A stretch of 57,086 nucleotides of DNA from an uncultured Oscillospiraceae bacterium (lineage in GTDB: Bacteria > Bacillota > Clostridia > Oscillospirales > Oscillospiraceae): contig CAJUAC010000013.1 in assembly GCA_910583885.1 (NCBI GenBank), positions 1 through 57,086 of the forward strand, written 5' to 3'. The stretch's first letter is position 1, and every line of letters starts with the position of its first letter. The translations under genes and the position numbers were made by a program. Shown here in pieces: positions 24,129-32,461 of the stretch. The notes beneath the pieces are model-generated. The model did no database searches. It saw nothing but the letters and a program-made list of their open reading frames with translations, and had not been told where the DNA came from.

Positions 24129-25172
24129 TCAGAGTACGGCGGACAGGGCGTTCACCAGCGCCTGGTTCTCCTCCCGCCGCTTCACAGCCACCCGGTACCA
24201 CCCCTGCCCCAAGCCGTGGTAATTGGCGCAGTCCCGGATTAGAACCCCCCGCTCCAGCAGAGGGACGTACAGCTCCCGCCCACTCCGGAACAGCAGAAAA
24301 TTGGCCTGGGAGGGGCAAACCGCCAGCCCCAGGCCCTCCAGCTCCTGCCGCAGCCAGGCCCGCTCCGTATCGATCAGGCGGAGGGTCGCCTCCAGATAGT
24401 CCCGCTCTCCCAGGGCCGCCACACCGGCCTCCTGGGCCGGCAGCGGCACGTTCCATGGCTGGCTCTGGCGGCTCATGGCCTCCAGCAGCGTCCCATCCCC
24501 GCTCAGGCAGTACCCCAGCCGCAGGCCCGCCATGGCGTGGCTCTTGGTGAGGGCCTTGAGGAGGAAGAGGCCGGGCATGTCCGCCAGACGGCCCTTCAGG
24601 GACTGCCCGCCGCTGCTGAGGGGCAAAAAGCACTCATCCACAAACAGGCGGATGCCCCGCCGCACGCACACCCCGCAGGCATCCTCCAGCACCTCCGGCT
24701 GGATCAGGCGGCCTGTGGGGTTGTTGGGGTTGCAGAGGAAGACGGTGTCACAGCCCGTGCGCTCCAGGGCTTGCAGGAACCCCTCCCCCACGGCGAAACC
24801 GTCCTCCGGGCGCAGGGCGTACCGCTCCACTTGACAGCCCACCGCCTCCAGGGCGGCGGCATACTCGGAGAAGGTGGGGGCCAACTCCAAAGCGCGCCGG
24901 GGCCGCAGGGCGGCGCAGTAGGCAAAAATCAGCTCCGCCGCGCCGCAGCCGCACAGGATGTATGCCTCCGGCACGCCCTCATAGGCCGCCAGCGCCGCCA
25001 CCAGCGCCCGGCAGCAGGGGTCCGGGTACTGGTGCAGCCGCCCGGCAGACGCCTCTACCGCCCGCATGACGGCGGGCGGCGTGCCCAGGGGGTTTGTATT
25101 CACAGAAAAATCCAGCCGGACCGGCTGGCCGTACTGGCCGCCGCCGTGGGGATTTCCCCTGCCGTACAGCAT
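24129..25172 (-). CDS. cobD: Threonine-phosphate decarboxylase
   Basis: The 347-residue PLP-dependent class I/II aminotransferase-fold enzyme has NTNPLGTPPAVMRA near its start, FLCNPNNPTGRL, and the PLP lysine in LLKALTKSHAMAGLRLGY. It makes the aminopropanol phosphate linker of cobalamin from threonine phosphate. Histidinol-phosphate aminotransferases look similar, but location between cbiB and cbiP decides the call. AAAGGAGG lies at the end of cbiB, so the two are coupled (15-bp gap). Confidence 0.92.
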   Translation of the reverse strand: MLYGRGNPHGGGQYGQPVRLDFSVNTNPLGTPPAVMRAVEASAGRLHQYPDPCCRALVAALAAYEGVPEAYILCGCGAAELIFAYCAALRPRRALELAPTFSEYAAALEAVGCQVERYALRPEDGFAVGEGFLQALERTGCDTVFLCNPNNPTGRLIQPEVLEDACGVCVRRGIRLFVDECFLPLSSGGQSLKGRLADMPGLFLLKALTKSHAMAGLRLGYCLSGDGTLLEAMSRQSQPWNVPLPAQEAGVAALGERDYLEATLRLIDTERAWLRQELEGLGLAVCPSQANFLLFRSGRELYVPLLERGVLIRDCANYHGLGQGWYRVAVKRREENQALVNALSAVL

Positions 25173-25187
25173 ACGCCTCCCCCTCCT

Positions 25188-26150
25188 TTACCAGATCAGC
25201 AGCGCCTTGCACCCGGCGCAGAGGGCCAGGGACAGGAGCGCCGTCATATACATCAGCCGGCAGGCAGCCGGGATATCCCCGTTGGTGATCTCCCGCAGCG
25301 GGTCGCCAATATAGGGCTTTTTGTGCAGGCATCCGTGGTACCATGCGTCCCCGGCCAGGCGCAGGCCCAACAGGCCCGCGCACACGGATTCCGTCTGGGC
25401 GGAGTTGGGGCTGGCGTGGCAGTACCGGTCCCGGCGGAAAATCCGCCAGCCGCGCTTTACGTCCATCCCCAGCAGCGCCCCCGCTGCCAGCATCAGCAGT
25501 GCGGAGAGCCGGGCGGGAAGGAAGTTCACTACATCGTCCAGCTTGGCCGGGATCAGGCCGATATGCCGGTAGGGGGGCTCCACATAGCCCAGCATGGAAT
25601 CCATGGTATTCACCGCCTTATAGAAGAAGCCCAGGGGCGCGCCGCCGATGGCCAGGAACAGCATGGGCGCGATGACGCCGTCAGAGGTGTTCTCCGCCAC
25701 CGTCTCCACAGCGGCCCGGGCTACCCCCGCCTCGTCCAGCCGCGTGGTATCCCTGCCCACGATCATGGACACCGCCTGGCGGGACGCCGCCAGATCGCCG
25801 GATACCAAAGCGTCGTAGACCTTCATGCTCTCCGTCTCCAGTGAGCGGGCCGCCAGGATCTGCCAGCACATCACGCTCTCCACCCCCAGCCGCAGCCAGG
25901 GGCTCCCCCGCTGGCACAGGTACAGGAGCAGGGCGGGCAGGGCCGTTGCGGCAGAGGTTGTCAGCACCCAGAGGATGCCCCCGGCCAGCCGCTCCCCGTT
26001 GGGGGTGGCGGGGAGCAGGGCCCGCAGCCGCTGCTCCAGAAAGTCGATCAGGTTCCCGATCCAGATCACCGGGTGGGGGATGCTGCGGGGGTCGCCCCAG
26101 GCCCAGTCCATCAAAAATCCCGCTAAGAGCGCCAAAAGGGACCATTTCAT
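25188..26150 (-). CDS. cbiB: Adenosylcobinamide-phosphate synthase
   Basis: This 320-residue membrane protein joins the aminopropanol arm to cobyric acid. It has the N-terminal DWAWGDPRSIPHPVIWIGN motif, and later GRDTTRLDEAGVARAAVETVAENTSD and SPNSAQTESVCAGLLG, all hallmark CbiB segments, plus several hydrophobic helices. ATG 26150 with AAGGAG lies 12 bp after the fusion gene upstream. Confidence 0.96.
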   Translation of the reverse strand: MKWSLLALLAGFLMDWAWGDPRSIPHPVIWIGNLIDFLEQRLRALLPATPNGERLAGGILWVLTTSAATALPALLLYLCQRGSPWLRLGVESVMCWQILAARSLETESMKVYDALVSGDLAASRQAVSMIVGRDTTRLDEAGVARAAVETVAENTSDGVIAPMLFLAIGGAPLGFFYKAVNTMDSMLGYVEPPYRHIGLIPAKLDDVVNFLPARLSALLMLAAGALLGMDVKRGWRIFRRDRYCHASPNSAQTESVCAGLLGLRLAGDAWYHGCLHKKPYIGDPLREITNGDIPAACRLMYMTALLSLALCAGCKALLIW

Positions 26151-26162
26151 GGGAGGTACTCC

Positions 26163-28130
26163 TTACCGTTGAAAAGTAAACAGGGTGACAGGGTTCTGCC
26201 CCGCCATCAGGTGGTAGGGCCCCGCCGCCCGGCTCCGGGCGGCGGACAGGGCCACCGCCTGGGCGGAGCCAAACTCCCCCATAAGGGCGGCCAGCTCCGC
26301 CGTAGTCTCCAAGGTGACGGCGGCGGCCACAATGCGTACAGCCGGGTTTTTCTCCAGCAGCAGCGACACGATCTCCCGCAGGTTCCCCGCGCTGCCCCCA
26401 ATGAAAGCGTGGGTGGGGGCGGGGAGCGCCCGGCAGGCCTCCGGCGCGCTGCCGGGAACAACCTCCAGGTTGGAGACGTGGAACCGCGCCCGGTTCTCCC
26501 GGAGCAGCTCCAGGGCGGCGGGATTCCTCTCCACCGCGTACACCCGGCCCCGCCGGGCAAAAAGGGCCATCTCCACTGCCACGGAGCCCGTCCCGGCCCC
26601 GATATCCCAGCAGACCGCGTCTGCCGTCAGCTCCAGGCGGGACAGGGCCACCGCCCGGACCTCGCTCTTGGTCATGGGCACCACCCTGCCATCCGGCCCA
26701 CCGCCCCGTGCGAACAGGCCGTCCGGCAAGCCGGGGGCAAAGGGGCGGGCGGAAGCATTCTCCAGCAGGACCGCGCTGAGGGAGTCGAAGCCCCTCCCGG
26801 CCAGCTCTGCCGCCAGCCCCACGGTGATGCGCTCGTCCGGGTAGCCCAGCCGCTCACCCACATGCACCCGGACATCTCCCAGCCCGGCCTCCGCCAGGGA
26901 GCGGCACAGGCCGCTCACGCCGTCCGCGCCGCCCACCAGGACGAACACCCGCCGGTTTTGGGAGATGTCCGGCAGGATGTCTCCATCCCTGCCGTGGAGG
27001 CTGGCGCAGACGATATCCTCATAGGATGTGCCCAGCCGGGCGCAAAGCATCGACAGGGAGCTGAGCCCCGGCAGGACGGTGACGTCGCAGCCCTCCAGCA
27101 GGGGCAGCAGCTTTTTCGCGCCGCTGAAGAAGCCTGTGTCCCCGGAGAAGGCCACCGCAAAGCGGCGGCAGTCCCGCTGTTCTTGGATGCAGGCGGCGAT
27201 GTCCGCCGGGGTGATGGCCTCGCAGGTGCGCTGCCCGCTGGCAGCGGCGGCCTCCAGCATCCGCCGGGCCCCAATCAGGCAGCCCGCCTCCCCCAGGGCC
27301 CGGCGGGCCTCCCCGGTCATGGCCTCCGCCCCACCCGGCCCGATGCCCACCAGGGCCACCTGGGGCCGCAGGCGCAGGCCGAACCGGCGGCAGAGCTCCT
27401 CTGTTACACCTGCAAAGTCCAGGCCCGCCCGCTGGGCGGGACGGCCCACCACCACCAGGACCGCCCCCGCCTCCCTGGCGGCGGCGGCTTTCCCGCCAAA
27501 GCCGCCCGCGCCGCCGGTGTCCTTTGTCACCAGATATCCGGCGGACACGGAGCGCAGCATGGCGGTATTCATTTCCTGGGAAAAGGGCCCCTGCATGGCG
27601 ATGATCCGGTCCGGCGGCAGCCCCGCCGCCCGGCAGGCGGCGAGGGACGCATCCATGGGCAGCACCCGGGCATACACCCGCCGGGCGAAATCCGGCAGGG
27701 CGGTATACTGCGCCAGCTCCTTGCTCCCGGTGGTCAGCAGGATATTGCCCTCTGTCTTTGCCAGATACGCCACCGCCCCCGGGATATCCGGCACGCACAC
27801 CGCATCCTCCGGCGCGGCGTCGGAGCCCCGCAGCAGGCGCAGGCAGTCCACCCCCACGGTCCGGCAGGCGGCGGCGATATTCTCCGTCACCTGGGCGGCA
27901 TAGGGGTGGGTGGCGTCCACCACGCAGTCAAAGCCCTCCCGCCCCAGCAGCGCCGCCATCTCATCCTCTGTCAGGCGGCCGGTGGAGATCGCCAGGTTTT
28001 CCCTGGGCTCCAGCAGCGTCTCCCCGTACTCCGTGGCGACACAGGCGGTGACGGCCACCGGCTGTCCCGCCAGCAGGGCCACAAGCTCCCGTCCCTCGGT
28101 AGTCCCGGCAAAGACGCACAATTTATACAT
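26163..28130 (-). CDS. Trifunctional CbiJ-CbiE-CbiT fusion (precorrin-6A reductase / C5,C15-methyltransferase / decarboxylase)
   Basis: Three domains are joined in 655 residues. Residues 1 to about 250 are precorrin-6A reductase (CFAGTTEGREL, VVDATHPYAA, VTKDTGGAGGF). About 256-458 are CbiE methyltransferase (ALVGIGPGGAEAMT, VAFSGDTGFFSGA, VLPGLSSLSML). About 470-655 are CbiT with the SAM-binding DIGAGTGSVAVEMA. Fusion of E and T is common (CobL); the additional J domain is rarer. The protein would take cobalt-precorrin-6A through reduction, methylation and decarboxylation. Its ATG overlaps the end of cbiH by 8 bp. Confidence 0.95.
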   Translation of the reverse strand: MYKLCVFAGTTEGRELVALLAGQPVAVTACVATEYGETLLEPRENLAISTGRLTEDEMAALLGREGFDCVVDATHPYAAQVTENIAAACRTVGVDCLRLLRGSDAAPEDAVCVPDIPGAVAYLAKTEGNILLTTGSKELAQYTALPDFARRVYARVLPMDASLAACRAAGLPPDRIIAMQGPFSQEMNTAMLRSVSAGYLVTKDTGGAGGFGGKAAAAREAGAVLVVVGRPAQRAGLDFAGVTEELCRRFGLRLRPQVALVGIGPGGAEAMTGEARRALGEAGCLIGARRMLEAAAASGQRTCEAITPADIAACIQEQRDCRRFAVAFSGDTGFFSGAKKLLPLLEGCDVTVLPGLSSLSMLCARLGTSYEDIVCASLHGRDGDILPDISQNRRVFVLVGGADGVSGLCRSLAEAGLGDVRVHVGERLGYPDERITVGLAAELAGRGFDSLSAVLLENASARPFAPGLPDGLFARGGGPDGRVVPMTKSEVRAVALSRLELTADAVCWDIGAGTGSVAVEMALFARRGRVYAVERNPAALELLRENRARFHVSNLEVVPGSAPEACRALPAPTHAFIGGSAGNLREIVSLLLEKNPAVRIVAAAVTLETTAELAALMGEFGSAQAVALSAARSRAAGPYHLMAGQNPVTLFTFQR

Positions 28131-28854
28131 CCCGGTACCCCCGGGGCGTCACCAGCTGTCCGCCAATCCCCTTGGTCTGGCTGTTGCCCACGAACACGGT
28201 ACAGAACATGTCCGCCGCGAAGTCCCGCAGCGCCCCCAGCGTCAGGAGCTCGCGGGTCTCCCCCTCCCGGCCGATATTCCGGGCCACGCCGCAGGGCCGG
28301 TCCGCCGGGAGCTTGTCCAGCAGGATCTCGCAGGCCCGGCGCAGGTAGTCGGGCCGCCCGCGGCTGGCGGGGTTATAGAGGACGATGGAGAGGTCTGACT
28401 CCGCCGCCGCCGTGAGCCGCGCCTCGATTTTCTCCCACGGGGTGAGGCGGTCGCTGAGGCTGATGACGGCAAAGTCGTGGGTCAGGGGCGCGCCCAGCAG
28501 GGCCGCGCCGCTGCATGCGGCGGTGAGGCCGGGCACGACCTCCACCTCCGGCTCCGCAGCCCCGCCCCGCAGCTCGTAGACCAGCCCCGCCATGCCGTAA
28601 ATCCCGCTGTCGCCGGAGCAGACCATGGCTACCTGCTTCCCCGCCCGGGCCTCCTCCAGGGCCATGCGGCAGCGGTCCGCCTCCCTGGTCATGGGCGTGG
28701 TCAGGAACTCCTTGTCCGGATACCGCTCCCGCACCAAATCCACGTATACATGGTAGCCCACGATCACCTGGCTCTCCCGCAGCGCCCGGTCCGCCCGGAC
28801 AGTCATATTCTCATAATCCCCGGGGCCAATGCCCACTACTGTCAGCTTACCCAA
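28123..28854 (-). CDS. cbiH: Precorrin-3B C17-methyltransferase
   Basis: The 243-residue SAM-dependent tetrapyrrole methylase has LTVVGIGPGDYENMTVRA, VCSGDSGIYGMAGLV and VVPGLTAACSGAALLGAPL, matching CbiH/CobJ, which methylates C17 and contracts the ring. The start is TTG 28854 with GGGAGG 6 nt before it, inside the end of cbiG (8-bp overlap). No better ATG exists that keeps the N-terminal beta strand. Confidence 0.94.
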   Translation of the reverse strand: MGKLTVVGIGPGDYENMTVRADRALRESQVIVGYHVYVDLVRERYPDKEFLTTPMTREADRCRMALEEARAGKQVAMVCSGDSGIYGMAGLVYELRGGAAEPEVEVVPGLTAACSGAALLGAPLTHDFAVISLSDRLTPWEKIEARLTAAAESDLSIVLYNPASRGRPDYLRRACEILLDKLPADRPCGVARNIGREGETRELLTLGALRDFAADMFCTVFVGNSQTKGIGGQLVTPRGYRDV

Positions 28855-29860
28855 ACCGCACCTCCCAATGCTCCAATGCCGCCGCCACGGTCACGCCGTG
28901 CCCGGCGGTCTTTTTCACCAGCAACCGCTCCGCGCCCAGCATAGCCGCCCGCTCACAGACGTTGTCCACGCCGGTAACGCTTTTGACAAAATCCGACGGG
29001 GTGAACTCCCCCGCCGCTGTTCCCAGCTCCTCTGTTGAGAAAAAATCCACAGGCCATCCCCGCCCCCGGCAGAAGGCCAGCAGGCCGGGCTCGTCCCGCT
29101 TGAGGTCAATGGACGCTGCGCACCGCACCGCCGCCGGGTGGATGCCCGCCTCCTCCAGGATCTGGTCCACCAGTGCGCCGATGGCCTCCGGCCCTGTCCC
29201 CCGGCGGCAGCCGATGCCCAGCCGGACCACCGGCGGCGCCAGCAGCAGGGTCTGGCCGAAGGGCCGCCGCTGCCGCCAGGAGATGCAGATCCCCACCGGG
29301 CCCGCCTCCCCCGGCACCACACCGCTGGGCAGCGGCCCGTCAACAGGAAAGTCGCTGGCCAGTAGGACCGGGCCCTCCAGGATGGCGGCAGAGACCGCCT
29401 TGGCCTGGGCCATGCCATCGATGAAAAGGCCCTGCTCCGCGGCCCAGGTATCGACAGAGAAGCGGCCGTTGACGTCTGTCGCCGTGGTCACTGCCGGGAC
29501 GGCCCCCAGGGCCTCCCCCAGCCGCCGGGCCAGGGCATTGGCCCCGCCGATGTGGCCGGAGAGCAGGGGGATCACAAAACGGGCGGTCTCGTCCACCGCC
29601 AGCACGGCGGGGTCGGTCCGTTTGTCCCGGACGTGGGGGGCAATTGCCCGGACAGCGATGCCGCAGGCACCCACGAATACCATGGCGTCCACCTGCCGGA
29701 ACACCGCCCCCGCGAAGTCCGCCAAAGGCGGCGCGATGGGGTCGAAGCCCTCCGCCTCCAGCCGCGCCGGGGCGTAGAGCGCCGCAGCCCCCAGCGCCGC
29801 AGCGGCCCGGCGGGCCGTGGCGCAGCCCTGGCGGCTGAAGGCAAAGACGGCAATTTTCAT
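28847..29860 (-). CDS. cbiG: Cobalt-precorrin-5A hydrolase
   Basis: The 337-residue protein has an N-terminal domain with FVGACGIAVRAIAPHV and VIPLLSGHIGGANALAR, and a C-terminal CbiG domain with RLGIGCRRGT. It opens the delta-lactone and releases acetaldehyde, a step unique to the anaerobic pathway. ATG 29860 overlaps the cbiF stop as ATGA. Its presence with cbiD marks this as the early-cobalt-insertion route. Confidence 0.95.
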   Translation of the reverse strand: MKIAVFAFSRQGCATARRAAAALGAAALYAPARLEAEGFDPIAPPLADFAGAVFRQVDAMVFVGACGIAVRAIAPHVRDKRTDPAVLAVDETARFVIPLLSGHIGGANALARRLGEALGAVPAVTTATDVNGRFSVDTWAAEQGLFIDGMAQAKAVSAAILEGPVLLASDFPVDGPLPSGVVPGEAGPVGICISWRQRRPFGQTLLLAPPVVRLGIGCRRGTGPEAIGALVDQILEEAGIHPAAVRCAASIDLKRDEPGLLAFCRGRGWPVDFFSTEELGTAAGEFTPSDFVKSVTGVDNVCERAAMLGAERLLVKKTAGHGVTVAAALEHWEVRFG

Positions 29861-30621
29861 GGCTGGTCCGAAGTCCCCTGGCGGCAGCCGGTGGTAAAGG
29901 TTGGGTCATACAGCCTGGATCTCTGGTATTCCTCCCCCAGGCACCCCCCTACGATCAGCAGGGCCGTCTTGGTCAGGCCGTTGTCCGCCACGGTCTTTGC
30001 CAGTGTCCCCACCGTGCAGCGGAAGACCTTTTCATCCGGCCAGGTGGCCTTATAGACCACCGCCGCCGGGGTATCCCCGGCGTAACCCCCCGCCAGCAGC
30101 TCGTCCTGGAGCTTCTCCGCCAGGGACGTACTGAGGAACAGGACCATGGTGGCCCCGTGGGCGGCCAGGGAGCGGATGGATTCCCGCTCCGGCACCGGCG
30201 TGCGGCCTGCGGCCCGGGTGATGATGACCGTCTGGGACACGTCCGGCAGGGTGTATTCCGCCTTCAGGGAGGCGGCGGCCCCGCAGAAGGAGCTGACGCC
30301 GGGGCAGACGTCGTAGGCCACCCCCAGCCGCTCCAGCTGGTCGAACTGCTCCCGGACCGCGCCGTAGATGCTGGAATCCCCCGTGTGGAGCCGCACCGTG
30401 GTCTTCCCCGCCGCCTCAGCGGCCTTGACCACCTCCAGCACCTGCTCCAATGTCATCTCCGCGCTGTTGTGGATCTCACAGCCGGGCTTTGTATAATCGA
30501 GCAGCGCCGGGTTCACCAGGGAACCGGCATAGATCACCACGTCCGCCTCCCCTAAGAGCCTCGCACCCCGCACGGTGATCAGATCCGCCGCGCCGCTGCC
30601 CGCACCGACAAAATGTACCAT
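29857..30621 (-). CDS. cbiF: Cobalt-precorrin-4 C11-methyltransferase
   Basis: The 254-residue methylase begins MVHFVGAGSGAADLITVRGA and has RLHTGDSSIYGAVREQ and VCPGVSSFCGAAASL, the CbiF/CobM signature. ATG 30621 is chosen because GAGGAGG lies 6 nt upstream; an earlier in-frame ATG falls in a dispersed repeat. An 84-bp gap with that repeat separates it from cbiD. Confidence 0.95.
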   Translation of the reverse strand: MVHFVGAGSGAADLITVRGARLLGEADVVIYAGSLVNPALLDYTKPGCEIHNSAEMTLEQVLEVVKAAEAAGKTTVRLHTGDSSIYGAVREQFDQLERLGVAYDVCPGVSSFCGAAASLKAEYTLPDVSQTVIITRAAGRTPVPERESIRSLAAHGATMVLFLSTSLAEKLQDELLAGGYAGDTPAAVVYKATWPDEKVFRCTVGTLAKTVADNGLTKTALLIVGGCLGEEYQRSRLYDPTFTTGCRQGTSDQP

Positions 30622-30659
30622 AAGAATCCTCCTCGCTGCGTAAACCAGATTGCTGTAGC

Positions 30660-30696
30660 CATCCTTTTCTGGAAAGAAAAGGGGCAAACGAACTTT
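30660..30696 (-). repeat. Dispersed palindromic repeat, diverged copy 3
   Basis: The minus strand resembles copies 1 and 2: AAGTTC, a T-rich arm, then CTTTTCTTTCCAGAAAAGG as the palindrome. It lies between cbiD and cbiF. Confidence 0.5.
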
Positions 30697-30705
30697 TATA
30701 GGGTA

Positions 30706-31833
30706 TTATCCTCTGAAATGTTTTAGAAGCTCCCCCGCCTGGGAGGTCTGGGATAGCAGGCCGTAGGCTTTGGAGAAGAGCACCGCTCCCACCTCCAGCC
30801 CCTCCCCGGCGCGCTGCCCCAGGTGGAAGGCGGCACGCCCCGTCACCCGTGCCAGGGTTTCCTCGCAGACGCCTTCCTCTTTCAGGATGCGCAGGGCGTC
30901 GTCACAGGCCGCGCAGTCCAGCAGCTCCGCCACCCGCCCCGGCGGCAGGCCCGCGGCGGCGGCATGGGCGGCCAGCAGCTCCATGCGGCAATCCCCGTAC
31001 TGGGAGTGGGTGTTCAGCATCCCCCCGGCCAGCTTGACCAGCTTGCCCACATGCCCCACCAGCAGCGCCCCCCGGAACCCCAGCTCCCCGCAGAGATCCA
31101 GGGCATCACCAATGAAGTTGGAGGTCTGCACCGCCAGGGCCGGGTCCAGCCCCAGGCCGTCCCGGATAAAGTCCGACCCGTAGTTGCCGGGGGTGAGCAG
31201 GACATACTCCGCGCCGCCCTCCCGCCGCTGGCGCAGCTCCACCCGGATGGTCTCAATCAGCGCCCGCTGGCTCATGGGCTCCACGATGCCGGTAGTGCCC
31301 AGGATGGAGATGCCGCCCAGGATGCCCAGGCGGGGGTTAAAGGTCTTTTTCGCCAGGGCCTCGCCGCCGGGGACGGAGATCTCCACCCGGAGGCCGCACC
31401 GGCTGTCCGCCAGGGCGCGGATCTCCTCCACGCCCTCCAAAATCATCTGCCGGGGCACGCTGTTGATCGCCGCCGCCCCCACCGGCTGGTCCAGGCCGGG
31501 CTTGGTCACACGGCCGACCCCTTCCCCGCCGTCGATGGTGACGCCGCTGCCGCCGGTCCGGGAGACGGTGGCGGTGATGAGCGCCCCCCGGGTGACGTCC
31601 GGGTCATCGCTCTGATCCTTCTCCACGGCGCAGGTGACAGAGTCTGCCGCCGTCTGGAGGGTTTGTACCGGCAGCGCAATCCGGACGCCCTTGGGCGTCA
31701 CCAGCGTTGCCTGCTCCATAGGGCAGCCCGTCAGCAGCAGACAGGCCGCCGCCTTGGCCGCCGCCGCCGCGCAGGATCCGGTGGTACAGCCCAGGCGCAG
31801 CTTTTTGCCGCCTTTGACGATAAACTCCTCCAT
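30706..31833 (-). CDS. cbiD: Cobalt-precorrin-5B C1-methyltransferase
   Basis: The 375-residue protein contains KLRLGCTTGSCAAAAAKAA, SVPGGEALAKKTFNPRLGI and GGISILGTTGIVEPMS, characteristic of CbiD. It methylates C1 in the anaerobic corrin pathway. ATG 31833 lies 4 bp after the cbiC stop; a longer in-frame N-terminus would overlap cbiC entirely and is rejected. Confidence 0.95.
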   Translation of the reverse strand: MEEFIVKGGKKLRLGCTTGSCAAAAAKAAACLLLTGCPMEQATLVTPKGVRIALPVQTLQTAADSVTCAVEKDQSDDPDVTRGALITATVSRTGGSGVTIDGGEGVGRVTKPGLDQPVGAAAINSVPRQMILEGVEEIRALADSRCGLRVEISVPGGEALAKKTFNPRLGILGGISILGTTGIVEPMSQRALIETIRVELRQRREGGAEYVLLTPGNYGSDFIRDGLGLDPALAVQTSNFIGDALDLCGELGFRGALLVGHVGKLVKLAGGMLNTHSQYGDCRMELLAAHAAAAGLPPGRVAELLDCAACDDALRILKEEGVCEETLARVTGRAAFHLGQRAGEGLEVGAVLFSKAYGLLSQTSQAGELLKHFRG

Positions 31834-31837
31834 GGGC

Positions 31838-32461
31838 TCAGCGGGCGATCTGATAGAGCAGGGCGTTGCAGATGGCGGCGGCCACGTTGCTGCCGCCCTT
31901 CCGCCCCTGGGACACGATATAGGGGGCCCCGGCGGCCATGATCCGCTCCTTGCTCTCCACCACGTTGACAAAGCCAACGGGCACGCCGATGACCAGGGCG
32001 GGGGCAAGCCGCCCCGCCTCCATCAGCTCTTTCAGGGAGAGCAGGGCGGTGGGCGCGTTGCCGATGGCAAAGATGCAGGGCCTTGCCAGCGCGGCGGCGC
32101 GCTCCATGGACACGGCGGCACGGGTGATCCCCCGCTCCTGGGCCTCCTGGGCCACGTCCGGGTCGGACATAAAGCAGTGTACCGTACCGCCCAGGCGGCC
32201 CAGCGCCGTCTTGTTGATGCCTGCCCTGGCCATTTGGGTGTCGGTCACGATGTCGCACCCGCCCCGCAGGGCCGCGATCCCCTTCTGCACAGCGTGCTCG
32301 GAGAAACGGAGGGTATCGGCGTACTCAAAGTCGGCGGTGGTGTGGATGACGCGCTTGATCACCGGCGCGTTGTCCGGGTCCAGCTCCCTGTCCCCCAGCA
32401 GCTCTGTGATGATCTCAAAGCTGCGTTTTTCAATCTCCATGGGCTTGACGATTTCCAGCAT
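31838..32461 (-). CDS. cbiC: Cobalt-precorrin-8 methylmutase
   Basis: The 207-residue enzyme moves the C11 methyl to C12 to form cobyrinate. The conserved catalytic histidine lies in VIKRVIHTTADFEYADTL, with TDTQMARAGINK and GVPVGFVNVVESKE also present. ATG 32461, with AAAGGAG 10 nt upstream, overlaps the end of cbiA by 32 bp; ATG 32440 is a possible later start. Confidence 0.95.
   Translation of the reverse strand: MLEIVKPMEIEKRSFEIITELLGDRELDPDNAPVIKRVIHTTADFEYADTLRFSEHAVQKGIAALRGGCDIVTDTQMARAGINKTALGRLGGTVHCFMSDPDVAQEAQERGITRAAVSMERAAALARPCIFAIGNAPTALLSLKELMEAGRLAPALVIGVPVGFVNVVESKERIMAAGAPYIVSQGRKGGSNVAAAICNALLYQIAR

Noticed and set aside
26169..28415. Very long open frame on the plus strand opposite the cbiJET gene (also similar ones opposite ptsI, htpG and EIIBC)
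   Set aside because: They are antisense to clearly conserved genes, have low-complexity composition (Gly/His/Gln/Pro-rich) and arise from high GC at third codon positions.
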